Assembly: GCF_000518645.1 (NCBI RefSeq)
Contig: NZ_JADZ01000023.1
Span: 62,001 to 126,000 of the forward strand
DNA length: 64,000 nucleotides
Origin: Curvibacter gracilis ATCC BAA-807
GTDB taxonomy: Bacteria; Pseudomonadota; Gammaproteobacteria; Burkholderiales; Burkholderiaceae_C
Direction of reading: 5' to 3'
The notes beneath the pieces were generated by a model. That model was given only the letters and a program-made list of their open reading frames with translations, was not told the DNA's origin and ran no database searches. The translations under genes were made by a program, and so were the position numbers. Below are positions 18,222-26,848 of this stretch, piece after piece. Positions within the stretch are counted from its first letter, which is position 1. Each line of letters starts with the position of its first letter.

Positions 18222-19109
18222 TCAACGCGCGGGGTTGGGCGGCCTGACCGGGTCGAGCACCAGGTCTTTCTGGAAGCCCTGCCAGAGCGCATCGCGCCGC
18301 TGCAAGGCCTGGCTCACCTCCTCGCTGCGGCCCTGGGCCACGGCGCTGACCAGGGCATTGCACAAGAAGAAGGCCGCGGTGTACGAGTCGAACGGCGAGG
18401 CATTGGCCGTGTGCACCTGCAGCCAGTGGCTGGCGTGCTCGATCACCGGGGCGGCCGGGCCGTCGGTGAGGGCCAGCACCTCGCAGCCCTGGCGCCGGAA
18501 ATGCCGGGCCGCGTGCAGCGCACTGGCGGAATAGCGGCGGATGGTGAACACCAGCAGCACGTCGGGCGGCTCCACCCACAAGAGCTTGTCGACCACGGCC
18601 GGCGCCCCGGCACTGAGGTCGTGCACGCCGGGGCGGCACATGTTGAGGTGGGCCACCAGGTAGGCGCCGATCGGGGCGCTGTTCTTTTCGGCCATCACAA
18701 ACAGGCGCCCGCGGGGCTGGCTCAGGCATTCCACCACCTTGGCAAACACCGGCAGATCGATGCCGTTGCGGGTGGCGGCCAGGTTGTGCTGGTCGTGCAG
18801 CAAGGCGTCGTCGATGCACTCGTTCAGGCTGCGGTGCGCGCCCAGGGTGGCGCTGGCCCGCTGGCCCGCCGAGTGCAGGCGCGTGCTGACCACGCCGCGG
18901 GCCTCGCGCCGGACCTCGGCCAGGCTGGCATAGCCCAGCTTGGCGAACAGGCGCACCACGGTGGAGGCGCTGGTGCCCACCGCGGCGGCCATGGCGCTGG
19001 CCGAGTCCAGCACGCTGTCGGGGTAGCCCCGCATGAGGCCGTCGGCCAGGGCACGCTCGCTGGCGGTCAAGGTGTTGGCATGGCGCACCAGGCGCTCGGT
19101 CAGAAGCAT
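18222..19109 (-). CDS. RpiR/MurR-family transcriptional regulator (HTH + SIS)
   Basis: A 295-residue regulator with an N-terminal RpiR helix-turn-helix domain (residues 1-77, including ASAMAAAVGTSASTVVRLFA) and a C-terminal SIS domain (about 115-260, with GRLFVMAEKNSAPIGAYLV). SIS domains of this family usually bind phosphosugars or related metabolites. It is divergent from an M20 peptidase and a Bug receptor, and the spacer carries a 14-bp inverted repeat. I infer that it controls those genes and itself. The ATG at 19109 has GAGAG upstream. Confidence 0.92.
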   Translation of the reverse strand: MLLTERLVRHANTLTASERALADGLMRGYPDSVLDSASAMAAAVGTSASTVVRLFAKLGYASLAEVRREARGVVSTRLHSAGQRASATLGAHRSLNECIDDALLHDQHNLAATRNGIDLPVFAKVVECLSQPRGRLFVMAEKNSAPIGAYLVAHLNMCRPGVHDLSAGAPAVVDKLLWVEPPDVLLVFTIRRYSASALHAARHFRRQGCEVLALTDGPAAPVIEHASHWLQVHTANASPFDSYTAAFFLCNALVSAVAQGRSEEVSQALQRRDALWQGFQKDLVLDPVRPPNPAR

Positions 19110-19159
19110 GTCGGTCTCTCAAAAAACAACGGACGGCGGGGCCAAGCATAGCGATGGCA

Positions 19160-19207
19160 TTGCAATAAATATTGCAACGAATATGATTTGTGAAATATTT
19201 ATTGCAA
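19160..19207. promoter_or_regulatory. Inverted-repeat operator and overlapping divergent promoters for RpiR regulator and M20/Bug operon
   Basis: TTGCAATAAATATT (19160-19173) is repeated exactly as AATATTTATTGCAA (19194-19207), a perfect 14-bp inverted repeat with 20 bp between the arms. On the plus strand TTGCAA (19172-19177) and the AT-rich ATATTT (19195-19200) are 17 bp apart. On the minus strand TTGCAA (19207-19202) and ATATTC (19184-19179) are also 17 bp apart. The divergent promoters therefore seem to be built into the operator. The M20 ATG is only 8 bp from the repeat, so its mRNA leader must be very short or absent. Confidence 0.7.
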
Positions 19208-19214
19208 ACGCACC

Positions 19215-20402
19215 ATGAATCAAGCCCCTGCCACCCCAGTCCAAGCCGTTTCTCTTGCCGAACAGCGCCGCCAGGTCTGCGACTGGCTGGCCGGCCAGCG
19301 CGGCGAGATGGAAGCCATGCTGGCGCGCATCGTCAACACCGACAGCGGCAGCCGCCAGAGCGCCGGCATCGAGCAGGTGGCCAGCCTGCTGCGCGCACCG
19401 CTGGAGCAGGCCGGCTGGCGCACCGAATGGCTGGCCCAGCCGGGCTACGGCGCCTGCCTGCAGGCCGAGCTGCCCGGGCAAGACCCCCAAGCTGCCCCGG
19501 TGCTGCTGCTGGGCCACATGGACACGGTGTTTCCGGCCGGCACCGCCGCCGCCCGGCCCTACCGGGTGGAAGACGGCAAGGCCTTCGGCCCCGGCGTGGC
19601 CGACATGAAGTCGGGCCTGGTGCTGCACACCTGGGTGGCCCAGGCCCTGGCCCGCAGCGGTGGCGCGCCCCGGCCGCTGAGGCTGTTCTTCTCGTGCGAC
19701 GAAGAGATCGGCTCGCCCGCCACGCGCGGCGCCATCCGCCAGGCGGCCCAGGGCTGCCATGCGGTGCTCAATGCCGAGCCCGGCCGCATCAGCGGCAATG
19801 TGGTGACCTCGCGCAAGGGCTCGTGCGTGACGGTGTTCGAGGTGGAGGGCGTGGCCGCCCACGCCGGCATCAACCCGGCCCAGGGCGCCAGCGCCATCGG
19901 CGCCCTGGCGCTCAAGATCGTGGCCCTGCACGCCCTCAATGGGCTTGAAGACGGCGTGACGGCCAATGTGGGCCACATCGAGGGCGGCATGGCGGCCAAT
20001 GTGGTGGCCCCGCTGGCCCGCGCCCAGCTCGACCTGCGCTACACCGCCGACACCGACCTGCCCCGCCTGCTGGAGACGGTGCGCCAGATCATCGAAGCCC
20101 CCAGCCTGGAGCGCACCCGTGGCCGCATCATCGAACAGCACAGCACCCTGCCCATGGCCCCGACCCCGGCGCCGCTGCTGCAGCTGTACCAGCGCAGTGC
20201 CGCCGAAGCCGGCTTTGCGGTCGAGGGCGAATTCACCGGCGGCGCGGCCGACAGCGGCATCACCTCGTCGATGGGCATCCCGACCCTGTGTGCGCTGGGC
20301 CCGGTGGGCGGCTACGCCCACAGCGAACGCGAGTTCTGCCTGCTCGACACCCTGGTGCCCCGCGCCCAGGCCCTGGCACTGACGGTGCTCGGGCTGGACT
20401 GA
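19215..20402 (+). CDS. M20 family metallopeptidase, carboxypeptidase G2-like
   Basis: A 395-residue cytoplasmic zinc hydrolase of the M20 family. Metal and catalytic residues are visible: H101 and D103 in GHMDTVFPAG, D130 in GPGVADMKSG, and the DEEIGS pair E163/E164. A C-terminal AHSEREF supplies the last metal histidine. The closest recognisable subgroup is glutamate carboxypeptidase (CPG2), which removes C-terminal glutamate from folates or peptides, although aminoacylase-type activity is also possible. No signal peptide is present. It is followed 35 bp later by a Bug receptor and divergent from an RpiR regulator, which suggests uptake and hydrolysis of an N-acyl or peptide-like substrate. 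Confidence 0.88.
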   Translation: MNQAPATPVQAVSLAEQRRQVCDWLAGQRGEMEAMLARIVNTDSGSRQSAGIEQVASLLRAPLEQAGWRTEWLAQPGYGACLQAELPGQDPQAAPVLLLGHMDTVFPAGTAAARPYRVEDGKAFGPGVADMKSGLVLHTWVAQALARSGGAPRPLRLFFSCDEEIGSPATRGAIRQAAQGCHAVLNAEPGRISGNVVTSRKGSCVTVFEVEGVAAHAGINPAQGASAIGALALKIVALHALNGLEDGVTANVGHIEGGMAANVVAPLARAQLDLRYTADTDLPRLLETVRQIIEAPSLERTRGRIIEQHSTLPMAPTPAPLLQLYQRSAAEAGFAVEGEFTGGAADSGITSSMGIPTLCALGPVGGYAHSEREFCLLDTLVPRAQALALTVLGLD

Positions 20403-20437
20403 CCTGATTTTTTTGTTTCTGAACTGGAGCTCACCCC

Positions 20438-21454
20438 ATGAAGCACACCCCTCTGTCTGCACTGCCCCTGATGCCACGCCGCCGCCTGCTGGCCGGTGGC
20501 CTGGGCCTGGCCGCACTGTCCAACCCGCTGGCCAGCCTGGCCGACAGCGACAAATACCCCTCGCGCCCGATCAACCTGATCGTGCCCTTCCCGCCCGGCG
20601 GCTCGGTGGACGTGATGGCCCGCACCTATGCCGACCCCTTGGGGCGCCTGCTGGGCGTGCCCATCGTGATCGACCACAAGCCGGGGGCCGGCGGCTCGAT
20701 CGGCAGCCAGTTCGTGGCGCGCGCCAAGCCTGACGGCTACACCTTGGTCGTGTCGTCGCAAAGCAGCCACCTGGCCAACCCGCTGGTGCAACCCAAGCTG
20801 GGCTACGACCCGATCAAGGATTTCGAATCGATCGCCATCCTGGGCCGCCAGCCCAACGTGCTGGTGGTGCACCCCAGCCTGCCGGTGCGCACCTTCCAGG
20901 AGTTTCTGGCCTATGTGAAGGAGCGCCCGGGCCAGCTCAACTTCTGCTCGGCAGGGGCGGGCAGCATGGGTCAGCTCAACGTCGAGATGCTGATGCTCAA
21001 CACCGGCATCAAGGCCACCCACGTGCCCTACAAGGGCGGCTCGCCGCTGATCACGGCCATCCTGAGCAACGAGGTTCAGTTTGCCCTCGACAACCTGGTG
21101 ATCATGCTGCCCCACATCCAGGCCGGCAAGATGCGCGCCCTGGCCGTGGCCTCGCCCACCCGCCTGCCCCAGTTGCCCGATGTGCCCACCTTCACCGAGT
21201 TGGGCCACGCCAGCCTGAACCAGACCTCCTGGACCGGCCTGGCCGCGCCGGCCAACACCCCCGCCCCGGTGGTGCAGGCCCTGTACAAGGCCGTGCGCGA
21301 GGTGGCCACCAGCGCCGCCATGCAAGACATCCTCAAGCAGCGCGGCGTGATCGCCCCCGAGGAGATGTCGCCCAAGGACTTCGAGAAGATGATGGCCGAT
21401 CGCCTGGTGGTGTATGGCGACGTGGTGCGCCGCGCCAACGTGAAGCCCGAATGA
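20438..21454 (+). CDS. Bug/TctC-family receptor in the RpiR-M20 cluster
   Basis: A 338-residue Bug receptor. The N-terminus MKHTPLSALPLMPRRRLLAG is followed by a hydrophobic stretch with likely cleavage near ASLAD, then the family start KYPSRPINLIVPFPPGGSVD and IVIDHKPGAGGSIGS. GGAG lies 9 bases before the ATG. Placed 35 bp after the M20 peptidase gene, it probably delivers that enzyme's substrate through a TctAB permease encoded elsewhere, such as the pair at 55.1-57.1 kb. The ligand is unknown. Confidence 0.9.
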   Translation: MKHTPLSALPLMPRRRLLAGGLGLAALSNPLASLADSDKYPSRPINLIVPFPPGGSVDVMARTYADPLGRLLGVPIVIDHKPGAGGSIGSQFVARAKPDGYTLVVSSQSSHLANPLVQPKLGYDPIKDFESIAILGRQPNVLVVHPSLPVRTFQEFLAYVKERPGQLNFCSAGAGSMGQLNVEMLMLNTGIKATHVPYKGGSPLITAILSNEVQFALDNLVIMLPHIQAGKMRALAVASPTRLPQLPDVPTFTELGHASLNQTSWTGLAAPANTPAPVVQALYKAVREVATSAAMQDILKQRGVIAPEEMSPKDFEKMMADRLVVYGDVVRRANVKPE

Positions 21455-21538
21455 GCCTGAAGCCCGAATAGGCCCGGCTCGGCAGGGGCCAGGCCGCCTG
21501 TGCGACCATGGCGCCATCCCCCGCCCTGGAGTTGCACC

Positions 21539-22261
21539 ATGTTTCTTCGCGCCCCGGCCCTCGCCGGTCTGGCGGTTCTGACCGCCCTGCTGGCCTCTGC
21601 GGCGGCCCACGCCCAATCCACCTGCAGCAGCGACGGCCAGGCCAGCCCGCGCGCCGTGCGCGAGCGCTTTCTGTCAGCGCAATGCGCCGACTGCTGGGCC
21701 ACCCCCGGCTCGGCCGTGCCGGCCGGCACCGTGGCGCTCGACTGGATCGTGCCCTCGGCCGAACAAGGTGATGAGGCCCCGCTGTCGGCGGCAGCCACCC
21801 GTGACAGCCTGGAGCGCCTGCCCCGCTGGGGCCTGACAGAAGAAGCCGTGCGGCAAAGTGCGGCCGCCGCCCTCGAAAAGAACCACCCGCCAGCCACCCG
21901 CCAAGGCCGCCTGCGCGTGGCCCAGGGGCGGGCCGTGAACGACTACATCGGCACCTCGGTGCAATGGCAGTCCCCCCAAAAACAAGCCGGCCAGAGCCTT
22001 TGGCTGCTGCTGGTCGAAGCCCTGCCGGCCGGCACCGAGGGCTCGCCCGTGGCACGGCTGCTGGTGCGCAACAGCCTGAACCTCGAGCTGCCCCGGCCAG
22101 GCGCCAAGCCCTGGCAAGAGCTGCGCGCCATGCGCATCCCCGAAGGTGCCAACCCCGAGCGGCTGCAGCTGCTGGGCTGGGTGCAGGATGCCCGTGGCCG
22201 TATGCTGGCCATAAGTGAAACCGTATGCGAAAACGCCCCTGAAACCGGGGCAGGTCGATAG
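21539..22261 (+). CDS. Secreted protein of unknown function with CxxC motif
   Basis: A 240-residue protein with a signal peptide ([20 protein letters not shown], cleavage near AHAQS). Near the mature N-terminus are Cys in STCSSDG and then a pair in [11 protein letters not shown]. The CxxC segment preceded by an RFLSA stretch is vaguely like thioredoxin-fold DUF1223 proteins, but I cannot assign a family with confidence. The remainder ([20 protein letters not shown], then a beta-rich half) has no catalytic pattern I recognise. It starts 84 bp after the Bug gene and is followed directly by a terminator, so it may be the last gene of that transcript. Confidence 0.65.
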   Translation: MFLRAPALAGLAVLTALLASAAAHAQSTCSSDGQASPRAVRERFLSAQCADCWATPGSAVPAGTVALDWIVPSAEQGDEAPLSAAATRDSLERLPRWGLTEEAVRQSAAAALEKNHPPATRQGRLRVAQGRAVNDYIGTSVQWQSPQKQAGQSLWLLLVEALPAGTEGSPVARLLVRNSLNLELPRPGAKPWQELRAMRIPEGANPERLQLLGWVQDARGRMLAISETVCENAPETGAGR

Positions 22262-22269
22262 AATCAAGC

Positions 22270-22301
22270 ACCGGGCCCAAGATTCTTGCGCCCGGTTTTT
22301 T
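22270..22301 (+). terminator. Rho-independent terminator
   Basis: ACCGGGC (22270-22276) pairs with GCCCGGT (22290-22296) around a 13-base loop, followed by a run of T to 22301. It lies 9 bp after the stop of the secreted protein gene and separates it from guaC. Confidence 0.8.
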
Positions 22302-22413
22302 GTGGCCGGTATCTGCGTCCTACACGACGTCAGCGATGCCCGCGCCACTCAGGCCGGTCTCAAGCCAAGCGCTCAATCGTTTTTCAACGACCCTTCTGGA
22401 GCTTGGTTTTCTC

Positions 22414-23391
22414 ATGGAAATTTTCGACTACGACAACATCCTTCTGCTGCCGCGCCAATGCCGCGTGGAGAGCCGGTCCGAGTGCGACGCCAGCGTCGAG
22501 CTGGGCGGACGGCGCTTCCGCCTGCCGGTGGTGCCGGCCAACATGAAGACGGTGGTCAATGAAAGCATCTGCCTGTGGCTGGCGCAGCACGGCTACTTCT
22601 ACGTGATGCACCGCTTTGACATCGACAACGTGAAGTTCGTGCGCGACATGCATGAACAGGGCGCGTTTGCCTCGATCTCGCTGGGCGTCAAGGCCCCCGA
22701 CTACGAGACCGTCAACACCCTGGCCGCCAGCGAACTGGTGCCCGAGTACATCACCATCGACATCGCCCACGGCCATGCCGAGAGCGTGAAGAACATGATT
22801 GCCCACATCAAGAACAAGCTGCCCACAGCCTTCGTGATTGCCGGCAACGTGGGCACGCCCGAGGCCATCATCGACCTCGAAAACTGGGGCGCCGACGCCA
22901 CCAAGGTGGGCATCGGCCCGGGCAAGGTGTGCATCACCAAGCTCAAGACCGGCTTTGGCACCGGCGGCTGGCAGCTGTCGGCCCTGAAGTGGTGTGCCCG
23001 GGTGGCCACCAAGCCCATCATTGCCGACGGCGGCATCCGCGAGCATGGCGACATCGCCAAGAGCATCCGCTTTGGCGCCACCTTCGTGATGATCGGCTCC
23101 ATGCTGGCCGGCCACGAGGAATCGCCCGGCGCCACGGTCGAGGTGGATGGCCGCCTCTACAAGGAGTACTACGGCTCGGCCTCCGACTTCAACAAGGGCG
23201 AATACCGCCACGTGGAAGGCAAGCGCATCCTGGAGCCCGTCAAGGGCCAACTGGCCGACACCCTGATCGAGATGGAGCAGGACGTGCAAAGCTCGATCAG
23301 CTACTCAGGCGGCAAGAAGCTGATGGACATCCGCAAGGTGAACTACGTGATCCTGGGCGGCGACAACGCCGGCGAGCACCTGCTGATGTGA
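22414..23391 (+). CDS. guaC: GMP reductase
   Basis: A 325-residue IMPDH/GMPR-family barrel. It opens [20 protein letters not shown] and has [10 protein letters not shown], the active-site loop [11 protein letters not shown] with C173, [10 protein letters not shown] and the signature [17 protein letters not shown]. It deaminates GMP to IMP with NADPH, recycling guanine nucleotides. The length, the early SRSEC and the lack of a CBS insert favour the short GuaC type common in Firmicutes, over an IMP dehydrogenase. The start at 22414 leaves CTGGAG about 12 bases upstream, a long spacing. It lies between two hairpins and is probably monocistronic. Confidence 0.94.
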   Translation: MEIFDYDNILLLPRQCRVESRSECDASVELGGRRFRLPVVPANMKTVVNESICLWLAQHGYFYVMHRFDIDNVKFVRDMHEQGAFASISLGVKAPDYETVNTLAASELVPEYITIDIAHGHAESVKNMIAHIKNKLPTAFVIAGNVGTPEAIIDLENWGADATKVGIGPGKVCITKLKTGFGTGGWQLSALKWCARVATKPIIADGGIREHGDIAKSIRFGATFVMIGSMLAGHEESPGATVEVDGRLYKEYYGSASDFNKGEYRHVEGKRILEPVKGQLADTLIEMEQDVQSSISYSGGKKLMDIRKVNYVILGGDNAGEHLLM

Positions 23392-23400
23392 GCCATGCCC

Positions 23401-23429
23401 GCCGCAGGGCGCCTGAAGCCCTGCGCGGC
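23401..23429 (+). terminator. GC-rich hairpin after guaC, no T tract
   Basis: GCAGGGC (23404-23410) pairs with GCCCTGC (23418-23424), and the stem can be extended with a bulge by GCC/GGC on the outside. It begins 9 bp after the guaC stop. Without a T run it may act as an mRNA 3' stabiliser or weak terminator. Confidence 0.4.
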
Positions 23430-23563
23430 ACCGGGTTGACAGCCCCCTGACAGCGAGGCGGGGGCAAATTGCACGATCATTCAGGGTCATGGACGGGCCC
23501 TTGCTGTGGCCCGTCGCCGGAAACTGCCCTCACAGGGCCCTGTTCGACCCACCGCTTCAGCCC

Positions 23564-24460
23564 ATGACCACCGCCACCCCCTCCCCCCAACCCACCATCG
23601 CCGTGCTCGGCATCGGCCTCATGGGCTTCCCGCTGGCACGCCGGCTGTGCGAGGCCGGCTTTGCCGTGCATGCCTGGAACCGCAGCCGCGACAAGGCGGA
23701 GCGCCTGCTGCCTTTTGGCGCCACCGTGCATGACAGCCCGGGCGCCGCTGTGGCCCAGGCCGACCTGGTGGTGAGCCTGCTGGAAAACGGCGCCGTGGTC
23801 GGCGACGTGCTGTTCAAGCAAGGGGCGGCCGCCGCCATGCGCCCCGGCACCCTGGTGGTGGACATGGCCTCGATCAAGCCCGCCGAGGCACGCGACCACG
23901 CCGCCCGACTCAGTGAACAGGGCGTGGCCCACCTGGACGCCCCGGTCTCGGGGGGCACGGTGGGGGCCGAGCAGGGCACGCTGGCCATCATGGCGGGCGG
24001 CCGCGCCGCCGACTACGAACGCGCCCTGCCCGTCTTCAAGGTGTTTGGCCGCGCCACCCATGTGGGCCCGCATGGCGCCGGCCAGTTGGCCAAGCTCGCC
24101 AACCAGATGATCGTAGGCATCACCATCGGCGCCGTCGCCGAAGCCCTGCTGTTTGCCGCCAAGGGCGGGGCCGACATGGCCAAGGTGCGCGAAGCCATCG
24201 GCGGCGGCTTTGCCGAGAGCCGCATCCTGCAACTGCACGGCCAACGCATGGTCGAGCGCGACTTTGCCCCGCGTGCGCGCATGTCGGTGCAACTCAAGGA
24301 CATGCGCAACGCCCTGGACACCGCCCAGGACATCGGCTTCGATGCCCCGGTCACCGCCCTGTTCGAATCCCTCTACGCCAGCGGCATCGAGCACGGCCTG
24401 ACCGATCTGGACCACTCCGGCCTGTTCGTCGAACTGGCCAGCCGCAACGGCATGAGCTGA
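23564..24460 (+). CDS. NAD(P)-dependent beta-hydroxyacid dehydrogenase (3-hydroxyisobutyrate dehydrogenase family)
   Basis: A 298-residue oxidoreductase with an N-terminal Rossmann fold (IAVLGIGLMGFPLARRL and WNRSRDKAE). The conserved substrate segment DAPVSGGTVGAEQGTLAIMA follows, then the catalytic-lysine region GQLAKLANQMIVG and an all-helical C-terminal half. Members oxidise 3-hydroxyisobutyrate, tartronate semialdehyde or glyoxylate-type substrates; the sequence does not tell which. The ATG at 23564 begins just before the Rossmann strand. It stands alone upstream of the tRNA-Lys gene. Confidence 0.87.
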   Translation: MTTATPSPQPTIAVLGIGLMGFPLARRLCEAGFAVHAWNRSRDKAERLLPFGATVHDSPGAAVAQADLVVSLLENGAVVGDVLFKQGAAAAMRPGTLVVDMASIKPAEARDHAARLSEQGVAHLDAPVSGGTVGAEQGTLAIMAGGRAADYERALPVFKVFGRATHVGPHGAGQLAKLANQMIVGITIGAVAEALLFAAKGGADMAKVREAIGGGFAESRILQLHGQRMVERDFAPRARMSVQLKDMRNALDTAQDIGFDAPVTALFESLYASGIEHGLTDLDHSGLFVELASRNGMS

Positions 24461-24472
24461 CCCGATTCGGCC

Positions 24473-24503
24473 TCGAACAAGATTTTTTAAAAATTTTGTT
24501 CGA
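24473..24503. repeat. 31-bp AT-rich near-perfect palindrome
   Basis: TCGAACAA (24473-24480) mirrors TTGTTCGA (24496-24503). The inner bases ATTTTT and AAAAAT also pair, so the whole 31 bp is palindromic except for one G/T mismatch on each flank of the centre. It lies between a dehydrogenase stop (24460) and the tRNA-Lys promoter. It could be a terminator acting in both directions or a protein site. Confidence 0.75.
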
Positions 24504-24507
24504 AAGC

Positions 24508-24537
24508 TTGCAAAGCCCGAATTTTTCCATGCATAAT
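24508..24537 (+). promoter_or_regulatory. Probable promoter of tRNA-Lys
   Basis: TTGCAA (24508-24513) and CATAAT (24532-24537) are separated by 18 bp, with the likely start about 45 bp before the mature tRNA. The fit to sigma-70 is fair. Confidence 0.5.
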
Positions 24538-24587
24538 AGAGGTCTTGACGCAGTGCTGAACAGCAAAGCGGCAAGAAAACAAAGAGT

Positions 24588-24663
24588 GGGTTCTTAGCTC
24601 AGTTGGTAGAGCAGCGGACTCTTAATCCGTAGGTCGAGTGTTCGAGTCACTCAGGACCCACCA
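24588..24663 (+). tRNA. tRNA-Lys (anticodon CTT)
   Basis: The 76-nt gene includes an encoded CCA (24661-24663). The acceptor stem GGGTTCT pairs with AGGACCC, the D-arm reads AGCTCAGTTGGTAGAGC, and the anticodon stem is GCGGA/TCCGT around CTCTTAA with CTT at 24621-24623. The T-arm contains GTTCGAGTC. It reads AAG codons. It is a single tRNA with its own promoter and terminator. Confidence 0.97.
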
Positions 24664-24692
24664 CTCACACAGCGTCGGTTCCAACCAACGCC

Positions 24693-24727
24693 AAAAAGCC
24701 TGCTACTGAAAAGTCAGCAGGCTTTTT
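24693..24727 (+). terminator. Rho-independent terminator after tRNA-Lys
   Basis: AAAAAGCCTGCT (24693-24704) pairs with AGCAGGCTTTTT (24716-24727). The perfect 12-bp stem ends in a T run and lies 29 bp after the tRNA. Confidence 0.9.
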
Positions 24728-24850
24728 GCATTCTGGCGCACCGGCCCCTCTTGCCGGCCTCTTTGCCATCCCTTCCCGATCCCTCCACTAGCTTCCTTCC
24801 AGCCAAGGGCCGACACAGGCTCTGCGTCGGCCCTGGCTCCCATCCACCGC

Positions 24851-26845
24851 TCAATCCCCAGCCGATCCGGACTGGTTGATCAGCCTGCGTGCCACCTGGG
24901 GGGCCGCCGAACTGGTGCCGACCAGGCGCACCGTGGCGCCGGCACGGGTTCCGGCCGCACGCAGGCCCCGCAGCACCGGGTTCTCATCCGACACGGCCTG
25001 GTCCGTCGGCACCTTCACCACGCGGCTTGAACGGGCCGGGCGCGCGGCGTCGGGGTCGGGCTGGGGCGCCGAGTACCGGGCCCAATGCTCGGCCGGGCTG
25101 GCCTGCAGACGCGTGCCACCCACGCTGTGCACCCGGGCCCCGGTGGCGATGCTGTTGAAGGTGCCGCTGCGCCGCACCACCGGGGATACCTGCCCCGGCT
25201 GGGTGTCAAAGCGCTGGCTGCCGTCGTAGGCCGCGTCTTCGAGATGCGATTGGGTGAGGCCACTGCGCCAGCCCAGCAAGGCGTCATCGCGCTCGATGAA
25301 GGCATCGAAGGTGAGAGGAACCGCCCCCTCGTTGCACAAACGGATCTCCCAGACCCCGGCCGGCGACGTCGGTGCATGCTCTAGCAAGGAGAAGGTGGGA
25401 GCCAAGGCCAGCAGGATGCCGCTGTCGTGCTCACCACGGGCGCTCTGGCGCAAAAAGATCGAGGTGGCCAGAGGCAGCCCATCGGGCGCAGCCCAGACGC
25501 CCGCATCGCCCAGCCGTTGCGTGGGCAGGGCCTCCCGGCCCGGCGGCCTGAGTGTCACCGACAGGCCGGAGGCCACCTCGCGAGGCAGCCAGATTTCCAG
25601 GAAGTTCTGCGTCGTGTCTCCCGGCGAGCAGCGCCATCGCAGCTTGCAGTGCTCGCCCGGGGCCAGGGTGGCATTGCCATGGGTGCGCGCCTGGTAGGCG
25701 TTGCTGGTGGGCAGCACCAGGCTCAGGCCGCCGCGCCAGCAACCCACCAATTCGTCCAGGGCGCGCTCGAAAATGCTGCTGCCATCGTGCGGCCCTGCCA
25801 GGGTGCCCCAGCTCATGTTGACCACCACCTTGGCCTCCAGAGCGCAGCAGGACAGGATGTACAGCAGCCCATCGAGCAGGTGCGCCCGCATCGACCCGCC
25901 CGAGGTGTCCTTGACCGTGGCCCAATCGAGTTGCACCGCCACGATGGGGCAGCGGCTGGCCAGGTCCGTCGCGGCCTGCCAACCGGGTGGAGCGAGCGGA
26001 TCCCAGGCCTGGTCTGGCCCCAGGCCTGCAACGCTGGCCGTGAACTCCCAGGGGCCAGCGGCAATGTCGAGCACAAAAGTGCCGTGATTGACCCGCTGCT
26101 CCAGGGCCAGGCCGCCCCGCAGTCGCCGGTAGACCGCCGACTCGTCGTCCACCCCGGCCACCAGGCTGCGCCTGACTTCGGCATCGATGTCCGACCCACT
26201 GAGCTCCAAGCCATAGGCAAACCCCGCTGGCCGACGCCCGGCGCCCTTCTCATCCTGCCGCCAGAAGTGCGCAATGCGGGTCGCCTCGCCCGCCGCGGCC
26301 GCCCGGCGAAAACGCGGGTGGGCAAACGCCAGCCCGCCGTCGATCAGGCCCAACACCGACCCCTGCAGCAAGGCTGGCGCCGATGGCTGTGGCGCAGCGG
26401 ATGCGGTGCTGTTCGGCACCGGATCGGGCACCGCCCCTGGGCGCGCGCGACTCAGTTCGAAACGCCGGATCAAAGGCTTCAACTCGGCATACCGGGCAAA
26501 GAACGTCGGGTCGGCGAGCGCGGTGCAAAAACCCAGGCGCTGCCCCAAGCGCTGCTCCAGCCAGAGGTAGGCCGGGGGAATGCGCAGGCTGGCACCGGCC
26601 TGCTGCGCCAGGCGGGCCACGGTGGTGCCCGCGTTGAGCTCGATCAGCAGATTCAGGGCCCCCCCCTCCAGTGGGGCCCCGGCTTGCCCGTGGGCGCGCG
26701 GGCCCACGGCCTCGGCCCACATCAGGTAGGGGTCATGCCCCTCACGCTGGGTGGGCGACGACCAATCCAGACCCGTCCAGCGACCTCGCGGCAAGGGCGA
26801 CCAGTGCAGGGGCCCTGCGGCCCCGTGTGCAGTGCTGCGGCCCAT
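24851..26845 (-). CDS. S8 family (subtilisin-like) serine peptidase, no signal peptide
   Basis: A 664-residue protein with the S8 triad in order: D169 in GLIDGGLAFAH, H254 in VNHGTFVLDIAAG and S645 in GTSSAAPQVARRL. The oxyanion region is NMSWGT. The catalytic Ser lies almost at the C-terminus because about 250 residues of a beta-rich region (KLRWRCSPGDTTQNFLEIWL onward) sit between Asn and Ser. No signal peptide is visible, so it looks cytoplasmic or is released in another way. The N-terminal 150 residues match nothing I know. The gene begins 3 bp after the stop of the SGGY-repeat PAP2 enzyme, so the two are one operon. The target is unknown; the partner enzyme or its repeat tail is an obvious candidate. 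Confidence 0.88.
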   Translation of the reverse strand: MGRSTAHGAAGPLHWSPLPRGRWTGLDWSSPTQREGHDPYLMWAEAVGPRAHGQAGAPLEGGALNLLIELNAGTTVARLAQQAGASLRIPPAYLWLEQRLGQRLGFCTALADPTFFARYAELKPLIRRFELSRARPGAVPDPVPNSTASAAPQPSAPALLQGSVLGLIDGGLAFAHPRFRRAAAAGEATRIAHFWRQDEKGAGRRPAGFAYGLELSGSDIDAEVRRSLVAGVDDESAVYRRLRGGLALEQRVNHGTFVLDIAAGPWEFTASVAGLGPDQAWDPLAPPGWQAATDLASRCPIVAVQLDWATVKDTSGGSMRAHLLDGLLYILSCCALEAKVVVNMSWGTLAGPHDGSSIFERALDELVGCWRGGLSLVLPTSNAYQARTHGNATLAPGEHCKLRWRCSPGDTTQNFLEIWLPREVASGLSVTLRPPGREALPTQRLGDAGVWAAPDGLPLATSIFLRQSARGEHDSGILLALAPTFSLLEHAPTSPAGVWEIRLCNEGAVPLTFDAFIERDDALLGWRSGLTQSHLEDAAYDGSQRFDTQPGQVSPVVRRSGTFNSIATGARVHSVGGTRLQASPAEHWARYSAPQPDPDAARPARSSRVVKVPTDQAVSDENPVLRGLRAAGTRAGATVRLVGTSSAAPQVARRLINQSGSAGD

Positions 26846-26848
26846 GGC

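Noticed and set aside
16124-18247. Plus-strand 707-codon frame opposite uvrD
   Set aside because: Every helicase motif is on the minus strand; the plus frame shows shadow composition only.
22302-22413. Purine riboswitch in the guaC leader
   Set aside because: The 110-bp leader has no recognisable three-way junction core of the purine aptamer.
23436-23470. TTGACA at 23436 as a promoter for the dehydrogenase gene
   Set aside because: The -35 hexamer is perfect but no -10-like sequence occurs at 16-19 bp spacing.
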